Source: Cycloclasticus sp. (GTDB lineage Bacteria; Pseudomonadota; Gammaproteobacteria; Methylococcales; Cycloclasticaceae). From it: a stretch of 14,905 nt of DNA. The notes under the pieces are model-generated. The model made no database searches, was not told the DNA's origin, and worked only from the letters and a program-made list of their open reading frames with translations. The stretch's first letter is position 1. Every line of letters starts with the position of its first letter. Position numbers and translations under genes: made by a program. The stretch is taken from assembly GCA_019090295.1 (NCBI GenBank), contig JAHRWG010000370.1, forward strand, positions 1-14,905, in the 5' to 3' direction. Positions 1 to 7,574 of this stretch are shown here, in pieces.

Positions 1-2
1 CC

Positions 3-443
3 AAAGTGGGCCACCGAATTTTGGTTCAGATGGATTCGTTATCCGAAATCAACACTTTCCGCACGTGGCTACATCGTCGCGGAGGAAAACAGCGACCATT
101 TTGGATGCCCACTCACGAGAACGATTTCCGGCTAGTGACTACCGGATTACTGGGCTCTGCCCTTGTGGTTCGAGACGACGGCCAATTGACTCTGACAGGA
201 AACAGGTTGAATATAGCAGTCAAACACGCCGGAGGAACTACTCCCGCGGCGATTGTTCCCCCAATTGTGCAGACTGGCGATGACTTAACATTGACTCTGG
301 ATACGGCGCTTGGCATAGAGGCGGAGGACGTTATTTCAATATCATACATGGACTTGAAACGATTGGCCCTTGACGATATCGAAATTATTTGGGATGGTAA
401 TTTTACCGCGCACAGTATATTTACTGTGGTGAATGTGGAATAG
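3..443 (+). CDS. Distal tail protein, C-terminal part (5'-truncated)
   Basis: The frame is open to the left edge of the window, so this is the C-terminal part of a longer protein. A GTG at 6 is the first in-window start, but a sense codon precedes it. The visible 145 residues begin with an 'F.TWLHRRGGKQRPFWMP' pattern. This tryptophan- and arginine-rich element (bulky residue, WL, RR/G, RPFW-P) is typical of the C-terminal part of phage tail proteins encoded just before BR0599-type proteins. The rest is beta-rich, with alternating hydrophobic residues and many Thr, Val and Ile. It ends 3 bases before the next gene, so the two are probably co-translated. The likely role is structural, in the distal tail or tail tip. 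The family assignment rests on pattern and gene order only. Confidence 0.6.
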   Translation, partial: KVGHRILVQMDSLSEINTFRTWLHRRGGKQRPFWMPTHENDFRLVTTGLLGSALVVRDDGQLTLTGNRLNIAVKHAGGTTPAAIVPPIVQTGDDLTLTLDTALGIEAEDVISISYMDLKRLALDDIEIIWDGNFTAHSIFTVVNVE

Positions 444-446
444 ATT

Positions 447-1280
447 ATGGCTTTTACTGACGCAGAAACTTCGATATTTGACAATGACCCGATAGAGCTC
501 TACCAGTTCAAACGGAATGGTACGTCGTTTCGATACACTTCCAGTGATGAGGATGTTACTTTCCAAGCGAACACCTATACAGCGGCATCCCTCAAACGAG
601 GTCGTATCGAAGCAACTCCGGATTTAGGGAAAAACAATTTAAAGATAAAGACGTCCCGAAGATTGCCATTCGCGAGCCAATTCTTGACATCTTCGCCAAC
701 CGATGTGATTGAGCTAACCATCACCCGGATCCATGATAGTGATGCGGACCCGGCAATTACTTGGATTGGTAGAGTTATCAATGTGTCGTTCGCCGACAAT
801 GAGACCGAAATCACGGCCGCTCCTTTAAGTTCATCTTTAAAAAGACCCGGACTTAGACGGCCTTATCAACTGGATTGCCCGCATGTTTTATATGAGTCGG
901 CAACTTGTCGAGTTGTCCAATCCCTGCAGGCTGTCACAGGGAATATTTCGGCAGTTTCGGGAAATCTGATTACGGCGCCGGAATTTATAATCTCAATTAA
1001 TGCTCTGTATGATGCCAATCATTTTGTTGGGGGAATAGTAGAGTTCACTACCGCAAGTTTGACGGACAGGCGATTCATAACGGATCACGATAATGCGACG
1101 GGTCAATTAACTTTGAACCTGCCGTATGCCGATTTAGTAATAGGCTCGGTAGTGGTTGCGTACCCCGGTTGCGATCGACTAGTGGGGACATGTAACGGAA
1201 AATTTGCTAACCTTGTCAACCACGGGGGCTTCCCCTTTATACCAACCAAAAATCCGATGGATGGAACAAGCGTTTTCTAG
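447..1280 (+). CDS. Phage tail assembly/structural protein, BR0599 (DUF2163) family
   Basis: This 277-residue protein ends with the hallmark of the BR0599 family at about residues 238-270: 'YPGCDRLVGTC', then F-N, and a 'GGFPFIPTKNP' end. Two further cysteines lie near residues 144 and 153 ('DCPHVLYESATC'). The N-terminal two thirds (about 1-140) match the DUF2163-like beta domain, with a reading-head 'IELYQFKRNG...YRYTSSD'-type opening. In siphophages this protein sits between the distal tail protein and the J-like tip protein, and that is its position here. It probably belongs to the tail-tip complex. In gene transfer agents and related phages the equivalent proteins are hub or peptidase-associated components, but no catalytic role can be read from this sequence. 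The ATG lies 3 nt after the upstream stop, with only a weak GGA as a ribosome binding site. Confidence 0.85.
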   Translation: MAFTDAETSIFDNDPIELYQFKRNGTSFRYTSSDEDVTFQANTYTAASLKRGRIEATPDLGKNNLKIKTSRRLPFASQFLTSSPTDVIELTITRIHDSDADPAITWIGRVINVSFADNETEITAAPLSSSLKRPGLRRPYQLDCPHVLYESATCRVVQSLQAVTGNISAVSGNLITAPEFIISINALYDANHFVGGIVEFTTASLTDRRFITDHDNATGQLTLNLPYADLVIGSVVVAYPGCDRLVGTCNGKFANLVNHGGFPFIPTKNPMDGTSVF

Positions 1281-1289
1281 GGGGGACGA

Positions 1290-1514
1290 ATGGAGTACTT
1301 AATTTATCTCATCATTGTTATTGTCGTTGCCGTGGCCTTACAGCCAAAAGTGCCGGGACAAAAACCCGCGTCTCTCAATGAAATAGACGTTCCGACGGCC
1401 GAAAAAGGCAAGCCTATTCCGAAAGTGTTTGGTACTTGGGTAGTTCAAAGCCCCAATATCGTATGGTACGGCGCCCTCGGATATAATAAAATTACGGCGA
1501 GTGGCGGAAAATGA
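1290..1514 (+). CDS. N-terminal segment of split J-like tail tip protein
   Basis: This is a 74-residue protein. It opens with a hydrophobic segment (about residues 2-18), followed by the 'EIDVPTAEKGKPIPKVFGTWVV' type of element and 'NIVWYG'. In J-like tail tip proteins this 'VPTA.EG.PIPVVFGT....NV.WYG' element is at the very N terminus, and the 'QTIGYRY..G.HMA.CHGP' element follows shortly after. Here the reading frame stops at TGA (1512-1514), and the rest of the protein starts again at 1698. The start has a strong GGGGGA ribosome binding site (about 1280-1286). The stop overlaps the next start as ATGA, which suggests translational coupling. The piece probably assembles with the 1698-3992 product in the tail tip. 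Confidence 0.75.
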   Translation: MEYLIYLIIVIVVAVALQPKVPGQKPASLNEIDVPTAEKGKPIPKVFGTWVVQSPNIVWYGALGYNKITASGGK

Positions 1515-1714
1515 TTGTCACAATGGACGATGTCACTGCAAATGTTTCCGGGAAAGGTGCGTTTTGTCGAAAGGGGATCCGGCTTTTCTGTGAGAAATAT
1601 GATTTGGACTACAATGATTTCCGGCACAATGGGATAGACGCTCAAATTCTAATCGATTTGAATGACTCAATGGGCCTTCAAGCGGTGGAGGTTGCCCGTG
1701 GGCGGATCAAGTAG
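1511..1714 (+). CDS. Small phage protein inserted between the two parts of the tip protein
   Basis: This 67-residue protein has the pattern 'FCRKGIRLFCEKYDLDYNDF', then 'HNGIDAQILIDLNDSMGLQAV' (read here in two pieces), and ends 'EVARGRIK'. I recognise this as a small phage protein pattern: C-R-x-G-x-R-x-F, a Y/H-G/D-L-D-x-x-D-F turn, NGID, and a D-S/A-M-A/G helix. I know of no established function. It probably forms a compact helical domain. It starts in the ATGA overlap with the upstream gene and ends 17 nt inside the next gene. Its last codons contain the GGAGG (1687-1691) that serves as ribosome binding site for the GTG at 1698. It therefore sits exactly between two parts of what is one polypeptide in many relatives. 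A role in tail-tip assembly or as a chaperone is an inference from position alone. Confidence 0.7.
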   Translation: MIVTMDDVTANVSGKGAFCRKGIRLFCEKYDLDYNDFRHNGIDAQILIDLNDSMGLQAVEVARGRIK

Positions 1715-3992
1715 TCAAACGATTGGGTACCGTTATTTCATGGGCTTACACATGGCCATTTGCCATGGGCCGGTTACAAGTGTCAATAAATTATATGTTG
1801 GGAAAAGGAATCCCGACGACGGTGGGGCGGGCATATCTCCCCCGGCCACGGTAAATACCACCTTTAACATTGCTCACAGCCATTTGTTCGGTGGCGATGA
1901 AAAAGAAGGGGGAGTGGTCGGCACCCTAGACATTGAAATGGGCGCAGACACTCAAACTCAAAATGCCTATCTTGTTTCCGAACTCGGAAGCCTAGTATCT
2001 GCGTATCGGGGAGTTACCTGTGCAGTTTGGCGAGCCCCAACCCTAGCTTACGGCAGTAATTACACCAGCAATAGCTCAGGCGGCTATTTGGCGGCTATTT
2101 CGCCCTATCCCAAGCCGTGGGCTTTTGAAGTCACAGACATTCCGGGAGGATCGTTTAACCCCACCAAGCAGGACATTAATTCGGGGTCATGTAACGGGGG
2201 CCATATCATTCGAGATTGTTTAACGAATGTTGACTGGGGTCTCGGCCATTCAGTGGGAACTTTGGACGATACGAGTTTTACAGCAACTACGGACACACTC
2301 TTTGATGAAAGTTTCGGATTGTCTTTGATATATGCCCAACAAAGTTCCATGGAAGAATTTATCAATGAGGTTCTGACCCATATCAATGGCGTGTTGTACA
2401 CCCATCGACAAACAGGCCTGTTCACTCTGAAACTGGTTCGTGACGATTACGACGCCGGCACTTTGCCAATATTTGACGAAAGCAATATCTCGTCCATGCT
2501 ATCTTTCGAACGCCCCGCTTTTGCGGAGATGGTCAACGAGGTCACTATCGCCTATCGAGTTCGTGGCGAATTAGAGGACACGAGCATTACGGCCCAAGAA
2601 TTGGCCAGTGTTCAAGCGCAGGGCGCCGTAGTATCTCAAAAAATGAGTTTCCCCGGCATCGATTCCAATGCCCTTGCGGCCATTGTGGCTCAGCGAGAGT
2701 TGAAACAATTGTCCACGCCTCTGGCAAGAGTTAGATTCGTGGCCAATCGAGAAGCGTGGGACGTTAATCCGGGGGATGTAATAAAAGTTTCGTGGGGCGC
2801 CTATGGGATCGAGCAAGTGATTCTAAGGGTTATTGGAATGGATTACGGTTCTTTGGAAAATGGCTTGATCGGTATCGATGCGGTGGAGGATGTTTTCGGG
2901 CTTCCTCTAAATTCGTATTTAACGCCTTCGGATACCATATGGGTTGACGAAGTAGCGGCCCCCGTGGCATCTCCAACTACTCCGGTGTTTGAAATGCCGT
3001 TTTTTACGTCACAAACAACTTTTTCAGATGAATTGTTGGCCACCGTCACAGATTCGTTTTGTTATCTTCAAATGGTGGCGGAAAACCCCACTGTGGCGGC
3101 ATTTAATGCTAAACTAATAACCCGCACAGGCGCGGACGATTTCGAAGATGTTGCCAATGGACAGTTTTGTCCAACAGTGCAACTCACGGGCGCTCTCGAT
3201 AAAACCACAAAACTAACCATTGCCATTAATAACTTTAAAGGCGCAGCGGGTGAAATTGTCATCGGAGGGTATGCCTACCTCAATGATGAGGTTCTCCGGG
3301 TTGACTCTGTGGATATTGACAGTGGCCTTATGGATGTCGGTCGGGGCTATCTGGACAGTATTCCGCAGAGTCACATTGCTAACGACATTATTTATTTCGC
3401 AGATTCAAACAATCTTCACGACCCGACAATATACGCCGGTTCGGACTCTGTCGACGCCAAAATTCTGCCTCAAACGGGCATAGGGCTATTGGCGGAGGGA
3501 GATGCGGCCACTTTGAATTTAACCATGGTTGAGCGTCGGTCTAAGCCATACAATGCTTCGCAGATTCAAATATCGGGGGCATATTTCCCTGCGACCCTTA
3601 CGGACGCTATATCCATTACTGTCACATGGGCTCATCAAGACAGGACCCAACAACTTACACCCTTATCCGGACAAGACTGGTATGAAGTATCTTTGGGGGC
3701 TCCGGAGACTGGCGTATTATATGAAATAAGATATTATGACGATGCGGGAGCGACATTACTTTTCACGGATTCAAATAACAGCGGCACTTTTTCATCTTTC
3801 ACCCCTGCGACGGCGGTGGGAGTGCCTATCGATATTAGGATAGAAGTTGACGCAATTCGTGACGGCACCGTAACCAGTTTAAATACTTTTAGTCATATTG
3901 TAGAATTTACTAAACCTCTTGGAGTACGTTCTTTAATGAGCGGCGATATCCGAGTATTAGAAAGCACAGACCGCAGGGTCTTGGAGAGTTAA
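1698..3992 (+). CDS. J-like tail tip / host specificity protein, main body
   Basis: I chose the GTG at 1698 because an ideal GGAGG lies 6 nt upstream and the protein then begins MGGSSSQTIGYRYFMG, which is where the family element 'GYRY..G.HMA.CHGPV' starts. An upstream in-frame TTG-like extension to 1662 lacks a good site. The product is 764 residues. The first 130 residues carry the GYRY/CHGPV element and a GD-E-EGGV-G stretch. About residues 154-330 form the phage tail hub domain ('NPAVIIRDCLT'-like, helix 'SSMEEFINEVLTHI', beta 'MVNEVTIAYR'). About 330-420 holds the 'VNPGDVIKVSWG' element typical of this family. The C-terminal half is beta-rich, fibronectin-like, and ends 'RVLESTDRRVLES', a short duplicated tip. 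It probably forms the trimeric tail tip that contacts the host. Confidence 0.85.
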   Translation: MGGSSSQTIGYRYFMGLHMAICHGPVTSVNKLYVGKRNPDDGGAGISPPATVNTTFNIAHSHLFGGDEKEGGVVGTLDIEMGADTQTQNAYLVSELGSLVSAYRGVTCAVWRAPTLAYGSNYTSNSSGGYLAAISPYPKPWAFEVTDIPGGSFNPTKQDINSGSCNGGHIIRDCLTNVDWGLGHSVGTLDDTSFTATTDTLFDESFGLSLIYAQQSSMEEFINEVLTHINGVLYTHRQTGLFTLKLVRDDYDAGTLPIFDESNISSMLSFERPAFAEMVNEVTIAYRVRGELEDTSITAQELASVQAQGAVVSQKMSFPGIDSNALAAIVAQRELKQLSTPLARVRFVANREAWDVNPGDVIKVSWGAYGIEQVILRVIGMDYGSLENGLIGIDAVEDVFGLPLNSYLTPSDTIWVDEVAAPVASPTTPVFEMPFFTSQTTFSDELLATVTDSFCYLQMVAENPTVAAFNAKLITRTGADDFEDVANGQFCPTVQLTGALDKTTKLTIAINNFKGAAGEIVIGGYAYLNDEVLRVDSVDIDSGLMDVGRGYLDSIPQSHIANDIIYFADSNNLHDPTIYAGSDSVDAKILPQTGIGLLAEGDAATLNLTMVERRSKPYNASQIQISGAYFPATLTDAISITVTWAHQDRTQQLTPLSGQDWYEVSLGAPETGVLYEIRYYDDAGATLLFTDSNNSGTFSSFTPATAVGVPIDIRIEVDAIRDGTVTSLNTFSHIVEFTKPLGVRSLMSGDIRVLESTDRRVLES

Positions 3993-3993
3993 A

Positions 3994-4437
3994 ATGGTAG
4001 ATATTACCTTAGCCAGTTTATTGTCAACAAATCCAGTAACCGCCGACGTCACTGGCGATGAGCCCCTTGAAACGGTCGTAAGTGCTACCAGTGAAGCATT
4101 CAAAGCTCGTCAATTGAGTGCCACTCCTATTAGGACAAGTGCCAATAACGAAACTTTGGCTTTGACCGATCAGGGCGGCGTACTAATTATCGACAACGCC
4201 TCCGCGAGGACAGTAACGATACCGCTCAATTCTGCAGTAGCCTTTAATGTAGGGGCTACTCTTTTAATTAGACGAGGGAGCAGTGGCGGAGAAGTGACTA
4301 TCGCGGCTACCGGCGGAGTGACCATCGAGAAACGGGTATCTCTTAGTTTCAATCTGGCAGAAAATCAGGCCCAGTGCGTACTCCATAAAACCGGCACGGA
4401 CACTTGGTTTATGACTGGGGAGCTTGCGTCTACATGA
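3994..4437 (+). CDS. Small fibre-type virion protein
   Basis: This is a 147-residue protein with no recognised enzymatic motif. The central part ('LTDQGGVLIIDNASARTVTIP', 'VGATLLIRRGSSGGEVTIAA', 'GVTIEKR', then 'AQCVLHKTGTDTWFMTGEL') matches a beta-strand module that recurs in phage fibre and tail proteins. Such modules have an D-x-G/N-A-S-A-x-T-V-T-I-P core, an R-x-G-G/A-G-x-V-T repeat and a terminal W-x-x-G-x-L. It starts 1 nt after the tip gene, with GGAG 7 nt upstream, and its stop overlaps the next start as ATGA. It probably acts as a fibre-head or connector between the tip protein and the large fibre that follows. The family pattern is seen in the sequence; the receptor-binding role is inferred. 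Confidence 0.65.
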   Translation: MVDITLASLLSTNPVTADVTGDEPLETVVSATSEAFKARQLSATPIRTSANNETLALTDQGGVLIIDNASARTVTIPLNSAVAFNVGATLLIRRGSSGGEVTIAATGGVTIEKRVSLSFNLAENQAQCVLHKTGTDTWFMTGELAST

Positions 4438-6122
4438 TTTTTGTCAATGCTCAAATTCAGGCCATTATGGGCGGTCAAGCTATTGGAGGATTTAACCCGG
4501 CCCCCTTACCTTTCCATATGGAGGGTAAATGGCGCTCGGTCGCCTATATGGATATCGGGGTCTATGACGATAGTGGCAGTAGGATAACCCTCAGTCAAAC
4601 GAGCGATGACGACGGGACCACGTTTAGTGTGACTAACACCCAAGAAAATTTCGATTCCTCTGCGGTAACTAAGCTCTTGTATAAGCCTATCCCAACCTTT
4701 AGCGGAAACGGAATTATAGGGCGAAAGCAAGGAATTGACGTTTGGATTAAAAGGGGCGATTCTGACTGGGAAAAAATTAGCATGTCCTCTATAGGCGGCT
4801 CATTCAGTGGCGGGACATTGGCCAGTGTTACGTTCGATCCTACCAACAATGAATTTATCATCGTTAAAACGGGCACGGGTGTCGATCTAATAACGACTAC
4901 TGATTTTATCACTTTCGTCAATCCAGTTATTACCGACCCCATAGAAGGCAATCCGATCAGTGACGAACTCACTGTCCAAACTGTTCAATATATCAGCGGC
5001 GGATATAAAGCTTATGGCAAACAATTAGATGATTCGGCTATCCAGAGGGTCGCCACGTCTACCGACCTTAAAACTTGGACTTTGAGCGGCACCACTCAAC
5101 CTTCGTCGGCCACAGTGCAACTCAGTTACGATACTGTAATAGCATTTTTCAATAGCCGATATTTTGTCCACTTTTTTTCTGGTGCGACCCCGGCAGTTGA
5201 AATATGGTCAAGTACTGACGGCACTACTTGGACACAAGCGACTTTAACCGGCGTTACTGGCGGCGGAGAGAAAGGCTTGTACTGGCAAATAACTAGTGCG
5301 GCTATCGAGCTACATACCACTTCCCAAGTTTTAAGGTCCACTAATGGCACTACTTGGACAGAGGAATTAATTGAAAATAACATCCTGCAAAGTCCCGACG
5401 GTTTCAGCGTAGACGGGGCAAACGGAATAGGGGTATATGCCCATGCCAAAGGCTATATTACTTCTACAGAAACGGCTCCGGGACATATCAGTTTATCCAC
5501 GGGTTCTTCTTTGCAACTTAATGGAAAAGTGGTTGAGCTCACGGGACTGAATGCTACGCCAACATTAGGCTATCCCTCGAGCGCCGCGGAAGGGGCTACG
5601 CTTGGTTGGCTGCAAAGAAATTTTGCTTTAAACCAAGTTACCGGGGACGGTTTTACTTTAGTAGGAGATACGGGAACCCTGCGCAATACCCGAAGCTTTT
5701 ATGCCCGAAACACCGCCACAACTCGTTATTTTGAAGTGGAAATCCTCAGTTCGACCGGAACAGCCAATAAAATTGGGGCCCGAGTGATGGACGACAGTCT
5801 GATAACGGATGTGAGTGTTATCACTACTGACATAGCGTATTTTCTCCTTGAAGAAGATTTGATCAGTACGCCGAACGGTAATGATATCGTAGTGACTTAT
5901 TCGGCCACGACCGGCCAGATTATCGGGTTCTTGTTTGACTGGACAGCCCAGACTTGTGTGATTGCGGTAGACGGGGTCACTCTTGGCACCGTGACTAGCC
6001 TTAATAACATACGCTCTTGGACAGTTGACGCCGATGTTTCGAACGGCCAGTACAAGCTTAACGTAGGTCAAGAAGCGTTCTCCCATAACGGCACAGGGGC
6101 TACGGCTTGGCAGACTGCGTAA
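4434..6122 (+). CDS. Large tail fibre / receptor-binding protein with sialidase-type repeats and SPRY-like C terminus
   Basis: The start is the ATG at 4434, which overlaps the upstream stop. An in-frame TTG at 4404 lies inside the previous gene and lacks a site. The product is 562 residues. At least three short repeats of the form S-T-D/N-x-x-T-W-T occur near residues 207, 260 and 302. This is the Asp-box/BNR-like spacing seen in beta-propeller proteins, and a related 'TTTDFITF' lies near residue 160. From about residue 404 to the end the pattern (R-Y-F-E-V-E-I, then G-F-L-F-D, V-D-G, and a terminal N-V-G-Q-x-x-F) resembles a SPRY/B30.2-type lectin fold found at the ends of phage fibres. The likely role is surface binding. 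There is no sign of the catalytic Arg triad or Asp/Tyr set of a true sialidase, so I would not call it an enzyme. Confidence 0.65.
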   Translation: MIFVNAQIQAIMGGQAIGGFNPAPLPFHMEGKWRSVAYMDIGVYDDSGSRITLSQTSDDDGTTFSVTNTQENFDSSAVTKLLYKPIPTFSGNGIIGRKQGIDVWIKRGDSDWEKISMSSIGGSFSGGTLASVTFDPTNNEFIIVKTGTGVDLITTTDFITFVNPVITDPIEGNPISDELTVQTVQYISGGYKAYGKQLDDSAIQRVATSTDLKTWTLSGTTQPSSATVQLSYDTVIAFFNSRYFVHFFSGATPAVEIWSSTDGTTWTQATLTGVTGGGEKGLYWQITSAAIELHTTSQVLRSTNGTTWTEELIENNILQSPDGFSVDGANGIGVYAHAKGYITSTETAPGHISLSTGSSLQLNGKVVELTGLNATPTLGYPSSAAEGATLGWLQRNFALNQVTGDGFTLVGDTGTLRNTRSFYARNTATTRYFEVEILSSTGTANKIGARVMDDSLITDVSVITTDIAYFLLEEDLISTPNGNDIVVTYSATTGQIIGFLFDWTAQTCVIAVDGVTLGTVTSLNNIRSWTVDADVSNGQYKLNVGQEAFSHNGTGATAWQTA

Positions 6123-6142
6123 ATTCGAGTAAACTGGGGGCC

Positions 6143-6170
6143 ACATTAAAAATGTCTCTTTTATATTTTT
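6143..6170 (+). terminator. Weak hairpin with T-rich tail after the fibre gene
   Basis: ACATT (6143-6147) pairs with AATGT (6151-6155) around an AAA loop, followed by a T-rich run (6159-6170) ending in TTTTT. The stem is short and AT-only, so termination would be weak. It lies at the boundary of the tail and lysis genes. Confidence 0.3.
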
Positions 6171-6184
6171 GAAGGAATCTACCA

Positions 6185-6406
6185 ATGTCAAAACAGCAAG
6201 CTATCGCTAACAGTATCGCTAACCATGTCCGGAAACTGGAAGAACTACAGAATATGCAGGCGAACACACTAAGCCTTATTCAAAACGAGACTGCCTGTTT
6301 GCATAAATGCCTATCCGAAGGCGCCAAACTCCTTAAAATATCTATCGACAAAGGTGACGCGACAATATTTGGCGGCGGAACCCCTAAAAAAGACACTCCC
6401 GGCTAA
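6185..6406 (+). CDS. Small coiled-coil protein, unknown function
   Basis: This 73-residue protein has an AAGGA ribosome binding site 8 nt before the ATG. Residues 5-55 are predicted by eye to be one long helix, with heptad-like Ile/Leu spacing ('IANHVRKLEELQNMQANTLS'). A Gly-rich, polar tail follows. It has no signal peptide or membrane segment. It is the first gene after the tail block and the first of the lysis-side genes. I do not recognise a family. It could be a structural spacer protein or a regulator of the following membrane gene. Confidence 0.55.
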   Translation: MSKQQAIANSIANHVRKLEELQNMQANTLSLIQNETACLHKCLSEGAKLLKISIDKGDATIFGGGTPKKDTPG

Positions 6407-6411
6407 TATCT

Positions 6412-6903
6412 ATGATATTCGTAGTCATATATGGAGCTTTGGCAATAGCCACTTGCAGCATATCTATAGCCGCGCGAAATAAAACTCTTTGGAAACTGGG
6501 CGTTTTATTTTTATTGAATTGGGTTGTCACTATAACCCTATATGCGGGCCTTGAAAAAGACTGGCAATCTGCCTTGTCTTTTTGCTCAGACACCATTACG
6601 GCAACTCTTTGTTACATAATTGCCACGATATATAAATGCCGAATCGGTAAATATGTGATGACGGTGTACGCAAGTCAGGCCTGTTTATATCTCTATTTGC
6701 TATATTCGGGTAATGAATATGCCACACACGTAGCATTAAACGCGCTTTTTATTTTAAATGCGGGTATTATTATATTCAGTTCGCTAAAGACCATGTTTTC
6801 AAAAAACAGAAGAGTGAAGGATATCAAATGCTATAGGTCAGACAGGCGTATTAATTCTCGTGAACGGAACAAAAACGGAGTCGAATATGCTTGGTCAGCT
6901 TAA
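6412..6903 (+). CDS. Polytopic membrane protein, lysis region
   Basis: This 163-residue protein has about five hydrophobic segments: roughly residues 1-19, 26-46, 53-73, 80-100 and 103-123. A basic, polar tail of about 40 residues follows ('KNRRVKDIK', 'RSDRRINSRERNK'). The tail overlaps the start of the i-spanin gene by 17 nt. The predicted topology and the position beside the spanins suggest a membrane role in lysis, possibly as a holin, antiholin or superinfection factor. Five spans is unusual for a holin (one to four is usual), so I leave the function open. The start codon (ATG 6412) has no clear ribosome binding site, and the gene begins only 5 nt after the previous stop, which fits coupling. 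Confidence 0.6.
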   Translation: MIFVVIYGALAIATCSISIAARNKTLWKLGVLFLLNWVVTITLYAGLEKDWQSALSFCSDTITATLCYIIATIYKCRIGKYVMTVYASQACLYLYLLYSGNEYATHVALNALFILNAGIIIFSSLKTMFSKNRRVKDIKCYRSDRRINSRERNKNGVEYAWSA

Positions 6904-7369
6904 AGCACTCGCAATTGGAGCCGCAGTACTTCTCCCCATAATGGGGTTTATGTATTGGCAGATAGCCGATCAGAAGGAAGCAATCGAGTCCTATATTGAA
7001 AGAGAAGCGCAAATGGAAATTGCCATTCAAAGTAGAGACAGTGTAATTGAAAAGACGTTATCTTCCATTGACCGATGGGAATCCGCGCAAAATGCTTTAG
7101 TGATTAAAGTAGAAGAAATGCGGCAGGTATCTATTGAGTCAGGAACCCAAAACCGGAGGCTCAATGAAACATTCGCCAAACACAATCTATCTAAAATCGC
7201 GGCTCGCAAACCACATCTCTTGGAAAATCGTATTAATCGGGGCACTCGCGATGCTTTCCGGATGCTCAAGTGTGCCTCCGGCTCTCGAGATAAAGACTGT
7301 GGAAGTTCCAGTGAAACAGCCGCAGCGGAAACCGAATCTCCCAAATCCGGAGCCAATAGCGGTCCGTGA
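6887..7369 (+). CDS. Inner-membrane spanin (Rz-like)
   Basis: I chose the ATG at 6887 because CGGAG lies 6 nt upstream. An earlier in-frame ATG at 6860 would add 9 polar residues before the membrane segment. The product is 160 residues. It has an N-terminal membrane anchor (about residues 5-26, 'KALAIGAAVLLPIMGFMYW') followed by a long charged helical region (about 27-110). This is the N-in/C-out layout of i-spanins, which form coiled coils in the periplasm. It ends with a Cys-containing, Ser/Glu-rich tail. A second gene with a lipobox starts inside it in another frame, the classic Rz/Rz1 arrangement. The pair would join the inner and outer membranes and fuse them in the last step of lysis. 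Sequence similarity to lambda Rz is not obvious; the call rests on architecture. Confidence 0.75.
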   Translation: MLGQLKALAIGAAVLLPIMGFMYWQIADQKEAIESYIEREAQMEIAIQSRDSVIEKTLSSIDRWESAQNALVIKVEEMRQVSIESGTQNRRLNETFAKHNLSKIAARKPHLLENRINRGTRDAFRMLKCASGSRDKDCGSSSETAAAETESPKSGANSGP

Positions 7370-7574
7370 CGTCGAATGGGTCGTATTGACCCCGGAAACG
7401 GTACCCAAGGGCAACTACATATTTTTTGCCCTGTCCCCAGAAGATTATAAAGATTTAGCTTTAATACAGGCCGATACGTTGCGATGGGTTAAGGAAGCTT
7501 TGTGGCGACTCAATTACTACCGCGAAGCGGATAAAGACACGGAGACACCGGAAGATGAGCCCTCAGGAGAATGA
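7164..7574 (+). CDS. Outer-membrane lipoprotein spanin (Rz1-like)
   Basis: This gene starts within the i-spanin gene in the +1 frame and extends about 205 nt past its end. The ATG at 7164 has GGAGG (7155-7159) just upstream; an earlier TTG at 7134 does not. The product is 136 residues. A basic N-terminal stretch is followed by a hydrophobic signal segment and a lipobox 'AMLSGC' with the lipidated Cys at residue 34. Then comes a proline-rich linker ('VPPALEIKTVEVPVKQPQRKP'-like, including KPNLPNPEP). The C-terminal part has 'LALIQADTLRWVKEALWRL', an amphipathic helix of the kind seen at the end of o-spanins. After signal peptidase II cleavage it would be anchored in the outer membrane and bind the i-spanin. 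It overlaps the next gene by 20 nt. Confidence 0.8.
   Translation: MKHSPNTIYLKSRLANHISWKIVLIGALAMLSGCSSVPPALEIKTVEVPVKQPQRKPNLPNPEPIAVRDVEWVVLTPETVPKGNYIFFALSPEDYKDLALIQADTLRWVKEALWRLNYYREADKDTETPEDEPSGE

Noticed and set aside
1508..1700. Sequencing error or frameshift splitting the tail tip gene
   Set aside because: The break holds about 185 nt encoding a recognisable small protein with tight overlaps and proper ribosome sites, and both parts of the tip protein are in the same frame.
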